From Dromiciops gliroides (Eukaryota > Chordata > Mammalia > Microbiotheria > Microbiotheriidae): a stretch of 64,000 nt of DNA. The notes beneath the pieces were generated by a model. It was given only the letters and a program-made list of their open reading frames with translations. It made no database searches and was not told the origin of the DNA. Shown piece after piece: positions 23,223-35,575 of this stretch (the stretch's first letter is position 1; the number at the start of each line of letters is the position of its first letter). Location of the stretch: positions 460,354,330 through 460,418,329 of the forward strand of contig NC_057861.1 in the NCBI RefSeq assembly GCF_019393635.1, written 5' to 3'. A program made the position numbers and the translations under genes.

Positions 23223-23604
23223 ATCCCTATTTATTATTAAGGAAACTCAGCTCTGTCCCCACCTACCAGTCATTCCTATCCTTCCAGATTAAGTTTTGTT
23301 TTTGTCATTCACATACTTCCTTCATCACCAACCCAGTTAAACTGGTTAAGCAACTATTTAATTAGAGTAGATGAAAACATAGTAAAACAAAGTGAATGTA
23401 TCATAGAGTACAGCATCCTAGCATTTCATAGTTTCATCCTCCAAAAGCCAAGACTCTTTCTCAAATGGAGTTCAGCTTCACTCTTCTAAGTCTTCTGGTT
23501 CCAATATTGGAGGAGAGAGCCAACTGAGTATCTCATAATAAACTTTCTTTAATAAACCTCCTATTAAAGCAGGAGGAATACAGCAGAAGCCGTTAACTCA
23601 CAAT
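23223..23604. other. No gene seen
   Basis: Nothing recognised. Confidence 0.45.
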
Positions 23605-24181
23605 AGCTTTCCACCCTGAGATCAGAGAGCGATTTATAGCAGCTCTTTTTGTGGTGACTAAGAACTGGAGATCAAAGGAATGCCTATCAACAGGGGAATG
23701 GCTAAACAAGCTGTGGTATATGATAGTGATGGAATATTATTGTGCTATAAGAAATGACAAGCAGGATGATTCCAGAAAAACCTTGGAAGACTTACATGAT
23801 ATAAAGTGAAGTGAACAGAACCAGGAGAACATTATACACAGTAACAACAATATTGTTCTATGAAGAATTGTGAATGACAGCTATTCTCAGCAATACAATG
23901 ATTCAAGACAATCCTAAATAACTGATGATGAAGCATACTATACACCTCCACAGAAGCAATTGATATTGACTGAGTACAAACTGAAACATGCTATTTTTCA
24001 CTTTATTTTTTCTTTTATTCAAGTCTTTTTTTTTACAAAATGACAAATATGGAAATATTTTACATAATTGCACGTGTGTAACCTCTATCTGCTTACTGCC
24101 TCAGGGAAGGGGGATAGAGTGGGAAGGAGGGTTAGAATTTGGATCTCAAAACTTTAAATAAAAATGTGTAGATAAAAAAAG
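23605..24181 (+). mobile_element. L1 3' end with 3' UTR and A-tail
   Basis: TATAGCAGCTCTTTTTGTGG, GGGGAATGGCTAAACAAGCT, GTGCTATAAGAAATGACAAG, then GAACCAGGAGAACATTATAC and a terminal AATAAAAATGTG plus A-rich tail. 5'-truncated. The best preserved L1 end in the window. Confidence 0.88.
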
Positions 24182-24339
24182 CAGCTTTCAGTGATTCTCA
24201 TGGTCACAGTTGCAGGGGTGAGTAGATTTTTTTTTTTGCTAGGAACGGTTTTATTGGGCTCTCCCTCCCCAAATGGCCCTCAGTGGATCCCAGGACAAAG
24301 CCCTAGGCAAGATATTTTGTGAATAGTAGGCAATGGTAG

Positions 24340-24490
24340 AGGGGAAAAATCCCTCAGCTGGATTGGATCCCAGCTCTTTCCCCTGAATCCTTAGTCAAGT
24401 CCCTTCTCTCTGAGCCTCCTCACCAGCTGTACAGTGTGGGGTTTTGGAGTTGATACTAGCGAATGCCTTGTCTAGTTCTCAGCATCTGCT
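24340..24490 (+). mobile_element. MIR3-type remnant
   Basis: GGATCCCAGCTCTTTCCCC, CTTAGTCAAGTCCCTTCTC, GAGCCTCCTCACCAGCTGT. Moderate match by eye. Confidence 0.45.
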
Positions 24491-24734
24491 AACATGATAG
24501 TACCTAACTCCAACAAGTGTTGGTCCTCAATATTCTCTCTTTTTTAAAAAAAATTCTTTTTAAAATGAAAAGGTTGGCCTGGACATCCAGTAAAGTCTCT
24601 TCTTTTTCAAAATCTGACACATCTGAGCTTTAATTCTTCTTCAGGATCTTGGGAATGCTGATCCAGGATCTTCCTCATGAACCTTACTATGTGCTGGGGA
24701 TTAGAAAGCAAAACACTATGTAAATGCAATACAC

Positions 24735-24865
24735 TTGTATATGTATACAGTATAAGTATGGGTGTATTTATGTGTGTTTGTATGTGTGTATACATACACA
24801 CGTGCGTATATATGTATACATGTACATGCATATACATACATATACATATATAATACACTGTAAAT
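24735..24865. repeat. (TATG)/(TACA) low-complexity tract
   Basis: TGTATGTGTGTATACATACA and similar alternating units. Confidence 0.85.
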
Positions 24866-24900
24866 GGGAGGTGGTTGGTTGCTGTTCGTCCTTCATTTTC

Positions 24901-25081
24901 TTTTTGTTGTTGTTGTTGGGGGTTTTTTGTTTTTGTTTTGGTGAGTCACTTGGGGTTAAGTGACTTGCCCAGGGCCACACAGCTAGTAAGTATCAAGTGT
25001 CCAAGGCTGGATTTGAACTCAGGTCCTCCTGACTCCAGGGCTGGCTGGTGCTTTATCCACTGTACCACCTAGCTGCCCCTT
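24901..25081 (-). mobile_element. tRNA-derived poly(A) SINE
   Basis: GTCCTTCATTTTC occurs on both sides (to 24,900, and 25,083-25,095). The tail is a T/G-rich run, and GGCTGG is duplicated internally. Confidence 0.9.
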
Positions 25082-25082
25082 T

Positions 25083-25330
25083 GTCCTTCATTTTCAAAGA
25101 GGACTAATGATATCAGGAAGTGATGTCTTGATTTGTGCATGAATTGGATTTAAGTGAGGCAGAGTTGCACATCAGCCTCACTCACTCTTCCAGAGTCACT
25201 GAAGTTCAGTGGCAAGATAAAAGTCAAGATGATTGGCAATGGCCCAGGATGCAGTGGGAGACCTTGGCATCTCTGATGTCTGACCAAGCTCTAAGCACTC
25301 CACAGTGCCTGCTTCAGCCGCCTTCAAGTC
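25083..25330 (+). mobile_element. Probable RTE-related marsupial interspersed repeat
   Basis: GTGAGGCAGAGTTGCACATC and GCCCAGGATGCAGTGGGAGA match, from memory, a common marsupial repeat. There is no second copy in the window to confirm the boundaries. Confidence 0.4.
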
Positions 25331-25384
25331 CATTAGAACAAATTGTTCTCATCCTTTCAGAGACAAAGCTATAATAGGGGGTGA

Positions 25385-26100
25385 GGGTGGAAGGTTAACC
25401 TGGAAAGATCTCCTGACTAAGGTGGGATTTGAGTTGTCTTTAAGGAATCCTGGAAGACAAGAAGCAGAGGTGAGTAGGGACATCATTCCAAGAATGGAAG
25501 ACAGTCAGTGAAGAGCTAGGGAGTCTGGAGATGGAATGTCACGTTCAGGGAATGACAGGAGGGCCAGTGACAAGCAATGTGGAAGGAAGTAAAATTGAAG
25601 AAGCTGGAAAGGTGGAAAGGGGTCAGGTTGTGAAAGGTCTGAATTGCCAAATTGAGGGGTTTTAATTTACTTGGAAGTAATAGGGATCCATTGAAGTTAT
25701 TGAGTAGAGGAGTGAAGATGTCAAACTTGCACCTTAGGAGATCACTTTGGCAGTTAAATAGGCAAGTAATTGGAGTAGGGAAAGACATGAGGCAAGCAGG
25801 CCAATTAGAAGGCTGTTCTAATCATCTAGGTAAGACATGATGAGGGTTTGCAGTAGAATGGCAGTTGTGTGAGTGGAGAAAATGGGATGTAAATAATATA
25901 TGTTTTGAAGGCCAAAACAAGAAGATTCAACAACAAATTGGTTATGTGGGATAAGTATGAGTAAGGAACCAAAGATGACACCTATATTGTGAGCCTGTGT
26001 GACTGGGAGTATGGTGGTACCCTTGACAGAAATAGCAAAGTTTGGAAGAAGGAAAGGTTTTAGGGAAAAGCCATTGAAGCTCTTGAAAAGAGCTGGCATG
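25385..26100 (-). mobile_element. L2 ORF2 region, antisense
   Basis: GATCCATTGAAGTTATTGAG, GATGACACCTATATTGTGAG and GGTGGTACCCTTGACAGAA occur in the same order as at 49,400-49,960. The minus strand gives only short broken frames. Confidence 0.75.
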
Positions 26101-26814
26101 CTCTGTGATATAAGCCATACCTCTATGGTTAATCTATTTTGTGCTTTTCCTGGGGTCTTTCCTTGGCCATCAGATATTTAAACTAGTGACACTGACTGTT
26201 AGCTTTATGCACTACAGTGCAAGCCAGCTAGGGAGCCTCCAGATTTCACAGGGGATGGTTGTGGTTAAGAAAGAGGGAGAAAAATAAAAGGCTGAGACTG
26301 TCATAAGTGCATCTTTGATACCACTAGAGGGTGATAGGAACTTCTTTAACATTTTCCGGCCTCCAGATAAAGCCTTAAAAATCAGTTCAGATATTTTCAC
26401 AAAAATACTGGCTAAACCTATTCCCTATTTTCCTTATTTACATTTTCATAGAACACCTAATATTATCCAGGGCATAGTAGAGCGTCATTCACAAAGGAGA
26501 CAATCTCAAGGCACATGAGATTAACTCAGAAGATCCTAGCTTTAGATTTGGATGGAACCTTAGAGGTCATCCAGTACACCCATTTCTTCTTTTCAAAAAA
26601 TTAATTATTTATTTAATCATAAATTTATGAGATAAAACAAGTATTTCCATAACATAGTATAATAAAAATTTGATTGTACATGAAACTGAAAATCTATTGT
26701 GTACAATTTGTTATTCCTTTTAAATGTATAATAATAAATTTATCATCTAAATTTTCCGTTTTTCTTCCCTCCCCCCCCAAAATGGCTGCCATTAGATACA
26801 AATAAGTATGTGGA
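26101..26814. other. No gene seen
   Basis: 26,545-26,580 is a CR1/MIR3-tail scrap (GGAACCTTAGAGGTCATCC). 26,590-26,780 is AT-rich. Nothing else was recognised. Confidence 0.45.
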
Positions 26815-26912
26815 CACATACATACATACATCTATCTATCTATATATATGTGTGTGTGTGTGTATATGTATATCTATATGTATGTGTATATGTATGTGTA
26901 TACACACACACT
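26815..26912. repeat. (ATCT)/(TG)/(TATG) microsatellite cluster
   Basis: CATACATACATCTATCTATC, a TG run, then TATATGTATGTGTATA units. Confidence 0.85.
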
Positions 26913-26914
26913 AT

Positions 26915-27085
26915 GTGACATGGGCAAGCCAGTTGCCCTCTGCCTCAGTTTCCTTAACTGTAAAAGAGAATAATAATAGCACCTACCTTCCAGGGTTGTT
27001 GTGGGGATCAAATGAGATGTTTGTAAAGAGTTTAGCACAGTGCCCAGCATATAGTAGGTACTTAATAAATACTTGTTTTCATCCT
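26915..27085 (+). mobile_element. MIR element
   Basis: TGACATGGGCAAGCCAGTTG, CTGCCTCAGTTTCCTTAACT, then GCACAGTGCCCAGCATATAG and ACTTAATAAATACTTG. Confidence 0.85.
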
Positions 27086-27129
27086 TCCATCTTCACATTG
27101 TGTCTTGCAAAGGTACCAGAATAATTAAT

Positions 27130-30100
27130 GGGTATTAAAATAAAATATTATATGCTACTATCTATCGATAGCCTTTGATCATTTATCTACTTAGAAATGC
27201 TTTTTTCATCTTATATGTTTTTCCTAGTGGTCTAGGTGTCTTAGATATATCCTTGTCAGATATTAAAGATTTTTTCCCCAATTAGCAGCTTTCTTATCTT
27301 AGTTGTATGAATTTCCTCCTTACAAAAAGCCTTTCAATTTTATTTAATCAAGATGATCCATTTTCTCCTTTTTGATTGCTTCTATCCTTTTTTTGGTTAA
27401 GAATTCACCCCCAACACATAGCTGGGAAAGGTATACCCCTTGATTCTCTTCTATTTTTTTAATAACATGATCTTTAATATTGAGGTCATCTATTCATTTT
27501 TAATTTATTGTAGAATATGGTGTAAGGAATTGATCTAAATCTCATTCTTGCCAAATGGTTTTCCTGTTTTCCCACTGATTCTTGTCAAATGGGGAGATCT
27601 TTTCCAGTTAATTTACATCTTGGAGATCATCACTGGTTTGTTTAATTCAATTATTTCTGATTCTTCGTTGTCTAATATGTTTTAATATTTTTAACCAGCA
27701 CCAAATAATTTTTGCAGTTGCTGCTTTATAATAAAATAATGCAATATAGCATACAGAATATAATATAAAAAGAATATAATATGATGATATGAAATAAGAT
27801 GATATAGAATATGTGACACCATAATGATACAGTTTGCTTTCTAGAAATGCAATCTCTCCTTTATTCTAATCTTTTTTTATAATTTCCCTTTATATTCTAA
27901 ATATTTTGCTTTTTGAAATGAATTGTTATTTTAGTTAGCTCTGAAAAATATCCCTTTGGTAATCTGACTGGGATAGCATTAAATTTATACACCAATTTTT
28001 ACAGTATTGTCATTTGTTTTGTGTCAGTAAGGCCTAGCCATAAGCAAGAAATATTCTTTCAGGTATTTAAGTAGTTCTTTACTTATTTAAGAAGAATTTT
28101 GCGATTGTATCTATACAGCTATTGAGTGTGCTTTGGAAGACTGACAGATACCTACATTTTTTGCAATGTAAATTTGTGAATGGCTAGTCATTTCTATTAC
28201 TGTCTGCTTGTAATGACTATTTAGAAATGTTTTTCACTTTGTAGGTTTATTTTGTACTCTGTTTCCTTTTTTGCTTATACTTACATCTGGAATTTCTTTC
28301 TCTTGTTTTATTGTTATTGCTACTATTTCCAGAACTATGTCAAATAGTGAAAGAGAAAGGAATAGCCTTGCTTTATTTTTCTATTTACTGTGAAAGTTTC
28401 TAGTGCTTCCTTTATCACATATAATGCCGACTTTTGGTTTTAAATAGATGTATTTTATCATTTTAAAAATCTCTTTATGTCTATACTTTATAAGGTTTTA
28501 GCATAAATAAATGTATGTCATTAATTAATGGCTATTTCTTCATCTACTGAGATACTCGAGTGATTTGTAATGTTGTTTTAATATGATTAATTATTTGAAT
28601 TGTTTTTGCAATGTTAACTGTCCTTGCATCCCTGTCACAAATTCATCTTGATCACAATGAAGGATTTAAAAAGAATAAATTGGCAGTAATCTTTATATCA
28701 GGATTTTATTTATACTCTTTAATTAATATTAACTCATTATATTTGTTTATAATTATTTTTTTTTTGCTTTAGCTTTCCCTGATTTAGGTATTGGAGTGAT
28801 ATTTGCCTTATAAAAAGAGTTTTATAAAGTATTTCTCAATTTTTAGAACAATTTTTATAACATATGTATTAATTGTTCTTTAAGAGTTTGCTAGAATTCT
28901 CCTATAAATATCTCTGGACCAGGACTTTTCCCCGTTGGTGCTATCTTTACAGCTAATTCAATTTCTTTTTCTAAAACTTAATTACTTCAAAGCATTTGGT
29001 AATTTTTTTTTGCAGGAGTGCCTTTTTATTGGGTTTTCAGAGTATGTAATTTTTGGATTGAATCTTGAATGCCTTTGCTTTTAAAAAATATATTATTGCA
29101 GTCCCTTCTGTATTTTTTAGTAGGTACAGAATAGTCTTTTGTTATTCTGATTTCCTTTCATTTACATCGAATGTTTTTCTCCTGGCTACTTGAAGAATTT
29201 ATTGTTCACCATTGAAATTATTCAGTATAACTACTATGTGTCATGGAGTTGGAAGTATGATTTATTATTTTTTTCTGGAAGAGATCTGTAACTTCTTTCA
29301 ATTAGTGCTTTGTTTTATATATTAAGAAGGTCTGGATATTTCATTTCATTATTTCCTGAATCATAGGGTTCAGATTTTTTTATTTGTTATGTTCATCTGG
29401 GAGACCTAGACACTTAAGTTGTCTCCATTCTTCTGTCTGTGAGGTCAATGGCCATTGCTTGTATAGAGATCATTGTTTTGTGTGTTCATTGTGGCCCTTT
29501 GTTTCTCTACTTCAAAATTGTCTTTTATGTCAGTATATTATCATTGGAAATCCATTATTTTCCATTGTTTCCTTTGAGAAACTTGCCACACTGGTTTATT
29601 TTTTTTCCTAGTATGCCAGTTGAGTTAATATTTCTGCTTTGGTAAGCTATACTTTCTGACACTTTTTCATTCCTAATGTCTTCTCTTATAGATTTGATTT
29701 CTCTTTTGAACCATTTTGGAATTTCTTGTTACTGTTCCATACCCTCAGGATTCAATAATATTTTATACTTCATCAGACATTGACTTACTTGCCTTTGTCT
29801 TGTACTATTTCTTAAGAAAGTTATGCACTCTCTTTGAGGGTTTAATACTCATCCTTTCTTCTAGCATTAGGGTTCCTCTCTGATAAATTATCTGCTTGTG
29901 CTTTAGGTTTTGAATTTTTTCTCTTCAAATTTTTGGGGGTTTTTTAATCCTTATACTCTTCTGTCTCTCATTTTCTAATTTCTTCTCCTTTCATCATGGG
30001 TACAACTCAAGGACTGGATTGTAAAGCTGTTTCAGCTTGATACCACTTGGGGGATTTACCAGGCTTATTCTCTGCCTTAAATAGCCTCTGGTGTGGGAGA

Positions 30101-30945
30101 GGAATAGTTACTAGCTCCATCTGGGTTTCAGCATAGTTCTCTGTCAGACCAGATGCAGCCATTTATGTTGACCCCTTGCCCCAGTACCTCCCTTGGCTCT
30201 CTATCCTTTCCTGCTATGGCTAAGTTGAATCAACATCTGTTTTGTTTTTGTTTTTTTTTCCAAAGCTGAGAGAGGGCACAAAGAGTGTTTTGGACTAAGT
30301 CTCTGAAGCTTTGATTGTTTCCAACCTCGATGCTAGGTAGAAGTCAGTATGCTTTCCCAATGCAATATCACTGGACAAAATCAGTAATTGTCTTGGGGGT
30401 TTAGGAACAATAAAGGGGGTAAGTTATACTGGCGGCCACTGTAGCAGGAAGGGAACCCCAGTGCAAACCCCAAGCAAAAGCCTGTGAATTGGTTTGTACA
30501 TTCTTGTTTTTGTGGGTTTTTTGTTTGTTTGTTTTTGGCAGGGTAATGGGGTTAAGTGATTTGCCCAGGGTCATATAGCTAGTAAGTGTCAAGAGTTTGA
30601 GGCTGGATTTGAACTCAGGTCCTCCTGAATCCAGGGCTGGTGCTTTATCCACTGCACCACCTAGCTGCCCCTGGTTTGTACATTCCTGACTCATGGAGGA
30701 GTACCAAGTGAGTGTTTTTAAGAATTAGTATTCTTCAGTGTGACTTCACAATGCTTTTATTTATTGGGGCTCTATTTCTTGTCCTGGGAACTCAGCTACA
30801 AATGTTCTACATCTAGTATATAATTCCTCTTTGCTTTTTGTTTTGTTTTATTTTCCTTTGTTTTGTTGAGGATGGGGAGGGAGTTAGTGAGAACTAAGGA
30901 AAATGTCTAGTCTGTCATCTTGTTGGTCATATGACCTGGAAATAA
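27130..30945 (-). mobile_element. Long antisense L1 (5' UTR to ORF2), heavily decayed
   Basis: Read on the + strand, landmarks follow the known order of antisense L1. These include CTTGTCAGATATTAAAG (27,254), a TGGTGTAAGGAATTGATC box (27,518) and CTGGGATAGCATTAAATTTA (27,969). Further on are CTTGCATCCCTGTCAC (28,624), CTCTGGACCAGGACTTTTCC (28,912) and a 5' end TGTCATCTTGTTGGTC near 30,913. The 3' terminus is missing. No intact RT frame remains. Confidence 0.75.
30504..30672 (-). mobile_element. tRNA-derived poly(A) SINE inside the antisense L1
   Basis: Flanked by GGTTTGTACATTC at 30,491-30,503 and 30,673-30,685. The tail is a T/G-rich run. Confidence 0.92.
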
Positions 30946-31635
30946 CAATTAATACAATTTCAAGATTTTTTTTTTACCTCTACAATTACTCGCTTAGTGA
31001 TTCCCTCTTTATCACTTCCTGCTTTTTACCTCTAAGATGTTTTAGTACTCCTCCTAAATTCTTTCTCTGCCCTAATTTCTTTCTCTCTCCCCTTTCCAAT
31101 CCATCTTTCACATAACCTTCCAAAATAACCTTCCTACAGAATTGGTCAAACTGTGTTACTCTTCTGATAAAAAGTCCTCAGCGTTTCCCTATTACTTGCC
31201 ACATAAAAATAGAAACCTTGTATTCGAGGCTGTTCAATATCTGTCCCCAAACTGCATTTCCCATCATATTTTGTCATATTCCTATTCATATATTTCTAAG
31301 TCAAATTCAAACTGAACTGCTAGCTATCCCCCAATTCAGTATTGTCTTTCTCATTTTATGAATTAGCACTTGCTAACCCTCATCTCTGAAACAGGCCCTT
31401 TCCACATCTCTCCCTGCAAAAGTCCTTCTCTTCCTTCAAAAGCCCAGACCAGGTGTCACTTCTTCTATGAGTTCTTCCCATTCTATGATAGGATACTAGA
31501 TACCAGTCTATAGATACTAGTATATCTGAATCTCAAATTCAGCATGTCAAAAAGAGAATTAATTTTTTTCTCTACATCCTGCCTTTTCCAAATTTTGCTA
31601 TTTTTCTTGGAGCCATCTTTGCTACCACGAAAAAA
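30946..31635 (+). mobile_element. L2 ORF2 end
   Basis: CAAATTGC-type decay is strong, but the order is L2: CCAATCCATCTTTCACATAA, CAGCGTTTCCCTATTACTTG, CAGACCAGGTGTCACTTCTT, then an out-of-order CAGCATGTCAAAAAGAGAAT near 31,541. Confidence 0.6.
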
Positions 31636-31639
31636 AAAT

Positions 31640-32620
31640 TGTTCCTATGAAACTGTTAATAATCACATGAAAGTATTATAAATACTACTACTAAGAGAAA
31701 TTAAAACAAAATCAACCCTTAGGATTCAACTCACAATCAGTTAATTGGCCAGGATGACAAAATTGTGATACATTAGTGTTGGAGAGGTTGTGGGAAAATA
31801 TATAGAGTAATGCATTAGTGTGAATTGGTATAGCCATTCTGAAAAGCAGTTTGGAATTACACAAAGAACATGACTAAAATATTCATAACCTTTGACCCAG
31901 AGATCTCACTGCTAGGCATGTATCATGTATCCCAAGGAAATTAAGACAAAAAGAAAAGTATATATACATACATGTATATATTTGTGTGTATGTGTGTACA
32001 CACACACACATATACATATATACATATATACATACATCATCACTTTTGTGGTAAGAAAGGTGGGAACGGACTAGGGACCAGAATTGGGATTTTCTTTGGT
32101 TTCATTGGCATTGGGAGCTCACAGGTGAGCGTACTTTACCAGTTCAGGCCTGTACCTTCTCTGTAACTTAGAGTCCCACTAAGTTCCTAGAGCACCAAGA
32201 GTTTAAGTTATTCACTAAGGTTCTCACACAACCACTACATGCCAGAAACTGGACCTGAGCCCAGGCCTTCCTGGTTGTAAGGGCAGCATTCTATCCACCA
32301 GGCTACACAGCCTCTCTCCACTATATCACACTGTCTAAGCAAAGAACTGGAAAGAAAGTATATACCTATTAACTGGGGAATAGCTAAACAGATTGTGGTA
32401 TATGAAATATGTGCCATAAGAAACAAAGAACATGATTAATACAAAGAATCACTGAAAGATGTGAACTGATGCGAAGTAAAACAAAATAGACCCAGGAAAA
32501 CAATATACACAATTACAAAAGCAATGGAAATGTAAAAAAAAAAAAAGATAAAATAATTAAAACATAATTCTGGGAAAGTATATTCACCAAATTTGACAAC
32601 CAAAAGATATGAGAAGAAAC
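31640..32620 (+). mobile_element. L1 3' relic interrupted by a microsatellite and a SINE remnant
   Basis: 31,640-31,960 shows CATTAGTGTTGGAGAGGTTG and CCTTTGACCCAGAGATCTC. A (TA/CA) tract fills 31,960-32,035. 32,200-32,330 is an antisense MIR-like remnant (CTGAGCCCAGGCCTTCCTGG). L1 resumes at about 32,335 (AACTGGGGAATAGCTAAACA). Confidence 0.7.
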
Positions 32621-32624
32621 CTCC

Positions 32625-32850
32625 CACTTCTTTATTTTTTAGTATTTATTTTTTGTACAATTACATGTAAAAGTTTTTAATATTCATTTTTTTAAATGCT
32701 GAGTTCCAAATTCTCTTCCTCTCTCTCACCCTCTCATTGAAAAGGTAAGCAATTTGATATGTTATACATGTGCAATCATGCAAAACATATTTTCGTATTA
32801 GTCATGTAAAAAAACAGACAAAAAGAAAAATAAAGAACATTTTTACTAAA
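32625..32850 (-). mobile_element. L1 3' UTR fragment, antisense
   Basis: GTACAATTACATGTAAAAGT, GTAAGCAATTTGATATGTTA and CATATTTTCGTATTAGTCAT match the 3' UTR also present at 2,650-2,810. Confidence 0.75.
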
Positions 32851-33122
32851 TAATAATAATAATAATTAACATTTGTATAGTGCTTACTATGTACTAGTTT
32901 GTGCTAAGTGCTTTACAATTATTATCTCATTTGATCCTCACAGCAACTTGGGAAGGTAGTTGCTATTATTATTGTCCACATTTTACAGATGAAGAAATTG
33001 TGACAAATCGAGGTTAAATGACTTGGCCAAGATCACCTAGCTAGTAAGTATCTGAAGTCAGATGTAAACTAAGGTCTTCTTGACTCCAAGGCCAGTGTTC
33101 TATCCACTGTACCACCTACCGG
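32851..33122 (-). mobile_element. MIR element, nearly complete
   Basis: CATTTGTATAGTGCTTACTA, CATTTGATCCTCACAGCAAC, TTACAGATGAAGAAATTGTG, then GTTCTATCCACTGTACCACC. Confidence 0.85.
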
Positions 33123-33139
33123 CTTATGTATGGGGTGTA

Positions 33140-33226
33140 GAGGGTGTATGTGTGTGTGTGTGAGTGAGAGAGAGAGAGAGAGTGAGTCAGAGAGAGAGAG
33201 AGAAGAGGAGAGGAGAGGAGAGGAGA
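33140..33226. repeat. (TG)/(GA)/(GAGGA) microsatellite cluster
   Basis: TG run, then GA run, then AGGAGAGGAGAGGAGAGGAG. Confidence 0.9.
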
Positions 33227-33329
33227 TATTAGTTTCACAGCATTTTTTAAAAAATCTTATATATGTTGTTTTGTCACCCAGCTTGTAGCTGTGGTGAAAT
33301 TTGAATTAAGGTCTTCCTGAACACCAGTC

Positions 33330-33515
33330 TTTAAAGAAATGGGAGAAAAACCTGGAAAGATTTACATGAACTGATGCAAAGTGAATTAAGCAGAACCAGG
33401 AGAGCGTTATAAACAGTAACAGTAATATTGTACAATGATCAACTGAATGATTTTAGTTCTTCTCAGCCATACAATGATCTAAGACAATTCTGAATGCCTT
33501 CTGATGAAAAATGCT
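33330..33515 (+). mobile_element. L1 3' fragment
   Basis: CTGGAAAGATTTACATGAAC, GAACCAGGAGAGCGTTATAA and TTCTCAGCCATACAATGATC. Confidence 0.8.
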
Positions 33516-34012
33516 ACCGGATCATTTAGCTGCCTAGGAAATAATGAAAAGATAATGAAGAGAAAATAATGAATCCAATTTGGAATTTGAGGTGAGCAGG
33601 AAATAACAAAAAGACATGTCAAAAAAAAAACACTTGGAAATTTGAGATCAGAATTCAAGGAAGTAAGCAGGGATAGTGATATAGAGAACATTTTATGTAT
33701 TGACTGCAATATTATAAAGAAAAGAACTGTTAGTCAAATCACAACTTCAGCAGGCTAATGTTGAATCATGGTTTCCACTTCTTGGCAGAAAGACAATAGC
33801 CCAAAGGTCCAGAATGAAGCATACATTTTAGAATACAGACATTGTTTAGATTTGTTTTATTTGACTATATTTACTTGTTATAAGGGAAAGCTTTGGGGAG
33901 GTTAGTAATTGTTATTGGAGAGAGCTGGGGGGTCATAATGATGGTTATACTCCCAAAAAGGCGGGGGGAGAAAACAAGACAAATTAAATACGTTTAAAAT
34001 GTAATAGAAGAG
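33516..34012. other. No gene seen
   Basis: Nothing recognised. Confidence 0.45.
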
Positions 34013-34160
34013 GGGGCAGCTAGGTGGTGCAGTGGATAAAGCACTGGTCCTGGATTCAGGAGGACCTGAATTCAAATCTGGCCTCAGACACTTGACACTT
34101 ACTAGCTGGGTGACCCTGGGCAAGTCACTTAACCCTCATTGTCCCACCAAAAAAAAAAAA
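34013..34160 (+). mobile_element. tRNA-derived poly(A) SINE
   Basis: Complete copy with an A12 tail. Flanked by GTAATAGAAGA and GTAACAGAAGA. Confidence 0.92.
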
Positions 34161-34916
34161 GTAACAGAAGAAAGGAAAAGGAAGTTCAGAAGGAACATAG
34201 ACAAACAGGGCAGTGTGACTGAAAATATCCATATATCTATATCTGTATAGAAAACAGGCTGTACATAATAGATTTTTACATTTTTAGACATAATTATTTT
34301 TTCATCCTTCTTTTTTTGTTGTTTTTTTGTTTTTTTAGTGCTTATTGGTGTTTATCAAGTTCATAATAAAAAGAAAACTTTAATATAAAAAGCAGAGCTT
34401 TTAAAAAAAAAGTTACAGTGAATTAAATGAGAATCCACAATTTTCCTCAATCACTCATTCCAATCCTGAAACGACTTTAGGAAATTCCTCCAGGCATTTT
34501 ACATAAATCCCTTTCCTTGCAGTCTAAATCCATTTGGTCTTGTTCTGCCCTAAGTGGAAGCTAAAGAATGGATAAATAAATGCTCACTATCTCCAGGAGA
34601 GATTCCTTCATGTACTTAAACTTGATTGGTGTTCAATAACATTTTTCTCTCTCCCAGCTACCTTACTCAAACAGTTGAAACCTGTTAACCAAGTATCATT
34701 TTTAATTTGTTTGTTCTATTGTGTCAATCAGAAAATGGTTGGCTTTTAAATTACTACAAAAAAAAATTAAAGGTCTGTTTTTTTACAGTAAATAAGATGA
34801 TTTATTTTCACCTACATTTTCTTAACCCTATTTCCCAGAACCCTGGTTATTCAATGTTACTAAAGTTTAACCTTAGAAATAGACATGTATATTTTAACCA
34901 TACTAGTTAGATCCTG
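34161..34916. other. No gene seen
   Basis: AT-rich with T- and A-runs. Nothing recognised. Confidence 0.45.
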
Positions 34917-35160
34917 ATCTACTAAATGATGCAGTAGATAGAGTGTCAGACCTGAAATAAAGAAGCCTCATTTTCCTAAATTCAAACCAGGCTTCTGACA
35001 CTTACTAGCTGTGTGACCCTGGGCAAGTCACTTAACCCTGTTTGCCTCAGTTTCCTCATCTGCAAAATGAACTGGAGAAGGAAAAGGTAAACCACTCAAG
35101 TATCTTTGCCAAGAAAACCCCAAAATGGAGTCTTGAAGAGTTGGACATGATTGAACAACT
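34917..35160 (+). mobile_element. MAR1-type SINE
   Basis: The head is decayed (AATGATGCAGTAGATAGAG). The middle CAAAATGAACTGGAGAAGGA and tail CTTTGCCAAGAAAACCCCAA are clear. Confidence 0.85.
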
Positions 35161-35409
35161 TACCCAACTTAAGAGACAGGCCTCCATCTGTTCTTCACTT
35201 ACTTTGACAACTTGGGCTATCAACTTAGCCCAGTATTAATTTACATGTTTTTGCAGGCTGTTCAGAAAAATTGTTTAAAGTGCTGTAACATACTAACAAT
35301 CCATTTAAGCACAACATATTTCTTACTATAGACAAATGTCATGATTGGTCATCAATATGACTCATTCTAGGCTGTTACAACCACACCCAACCCACACCAC
35401 ACTGTACAT

Positions 35410-35575
35410 ACTTTGTTCAAATTTAACCCCAGCTATATTGCCTTGAGGAAGTGATTTAACATCTTTAAGCCTTAATCTTCTCATCTGCAAGATGCAGACA
35501 ACAATAAGCACTTCATGAGATCTTTGTGAATTTCAAACAAAATCATAATTATAAAATACTTAGCAAACCTTACCA
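35410..35575 (+). mobile_element. MIR element
   Basis: GAGGAAGTGATTTAACATCT, CTTCTCATCTGCAAGATGC, then AAAATACTTAGCAAACC. Confidence 0.65.

Noticed and set aside
24607..24980. Tyr/Ile/His/Cys-rich frames on both strands
   Set aside because: They arise from the TA/TG/CA low-complexity tract.
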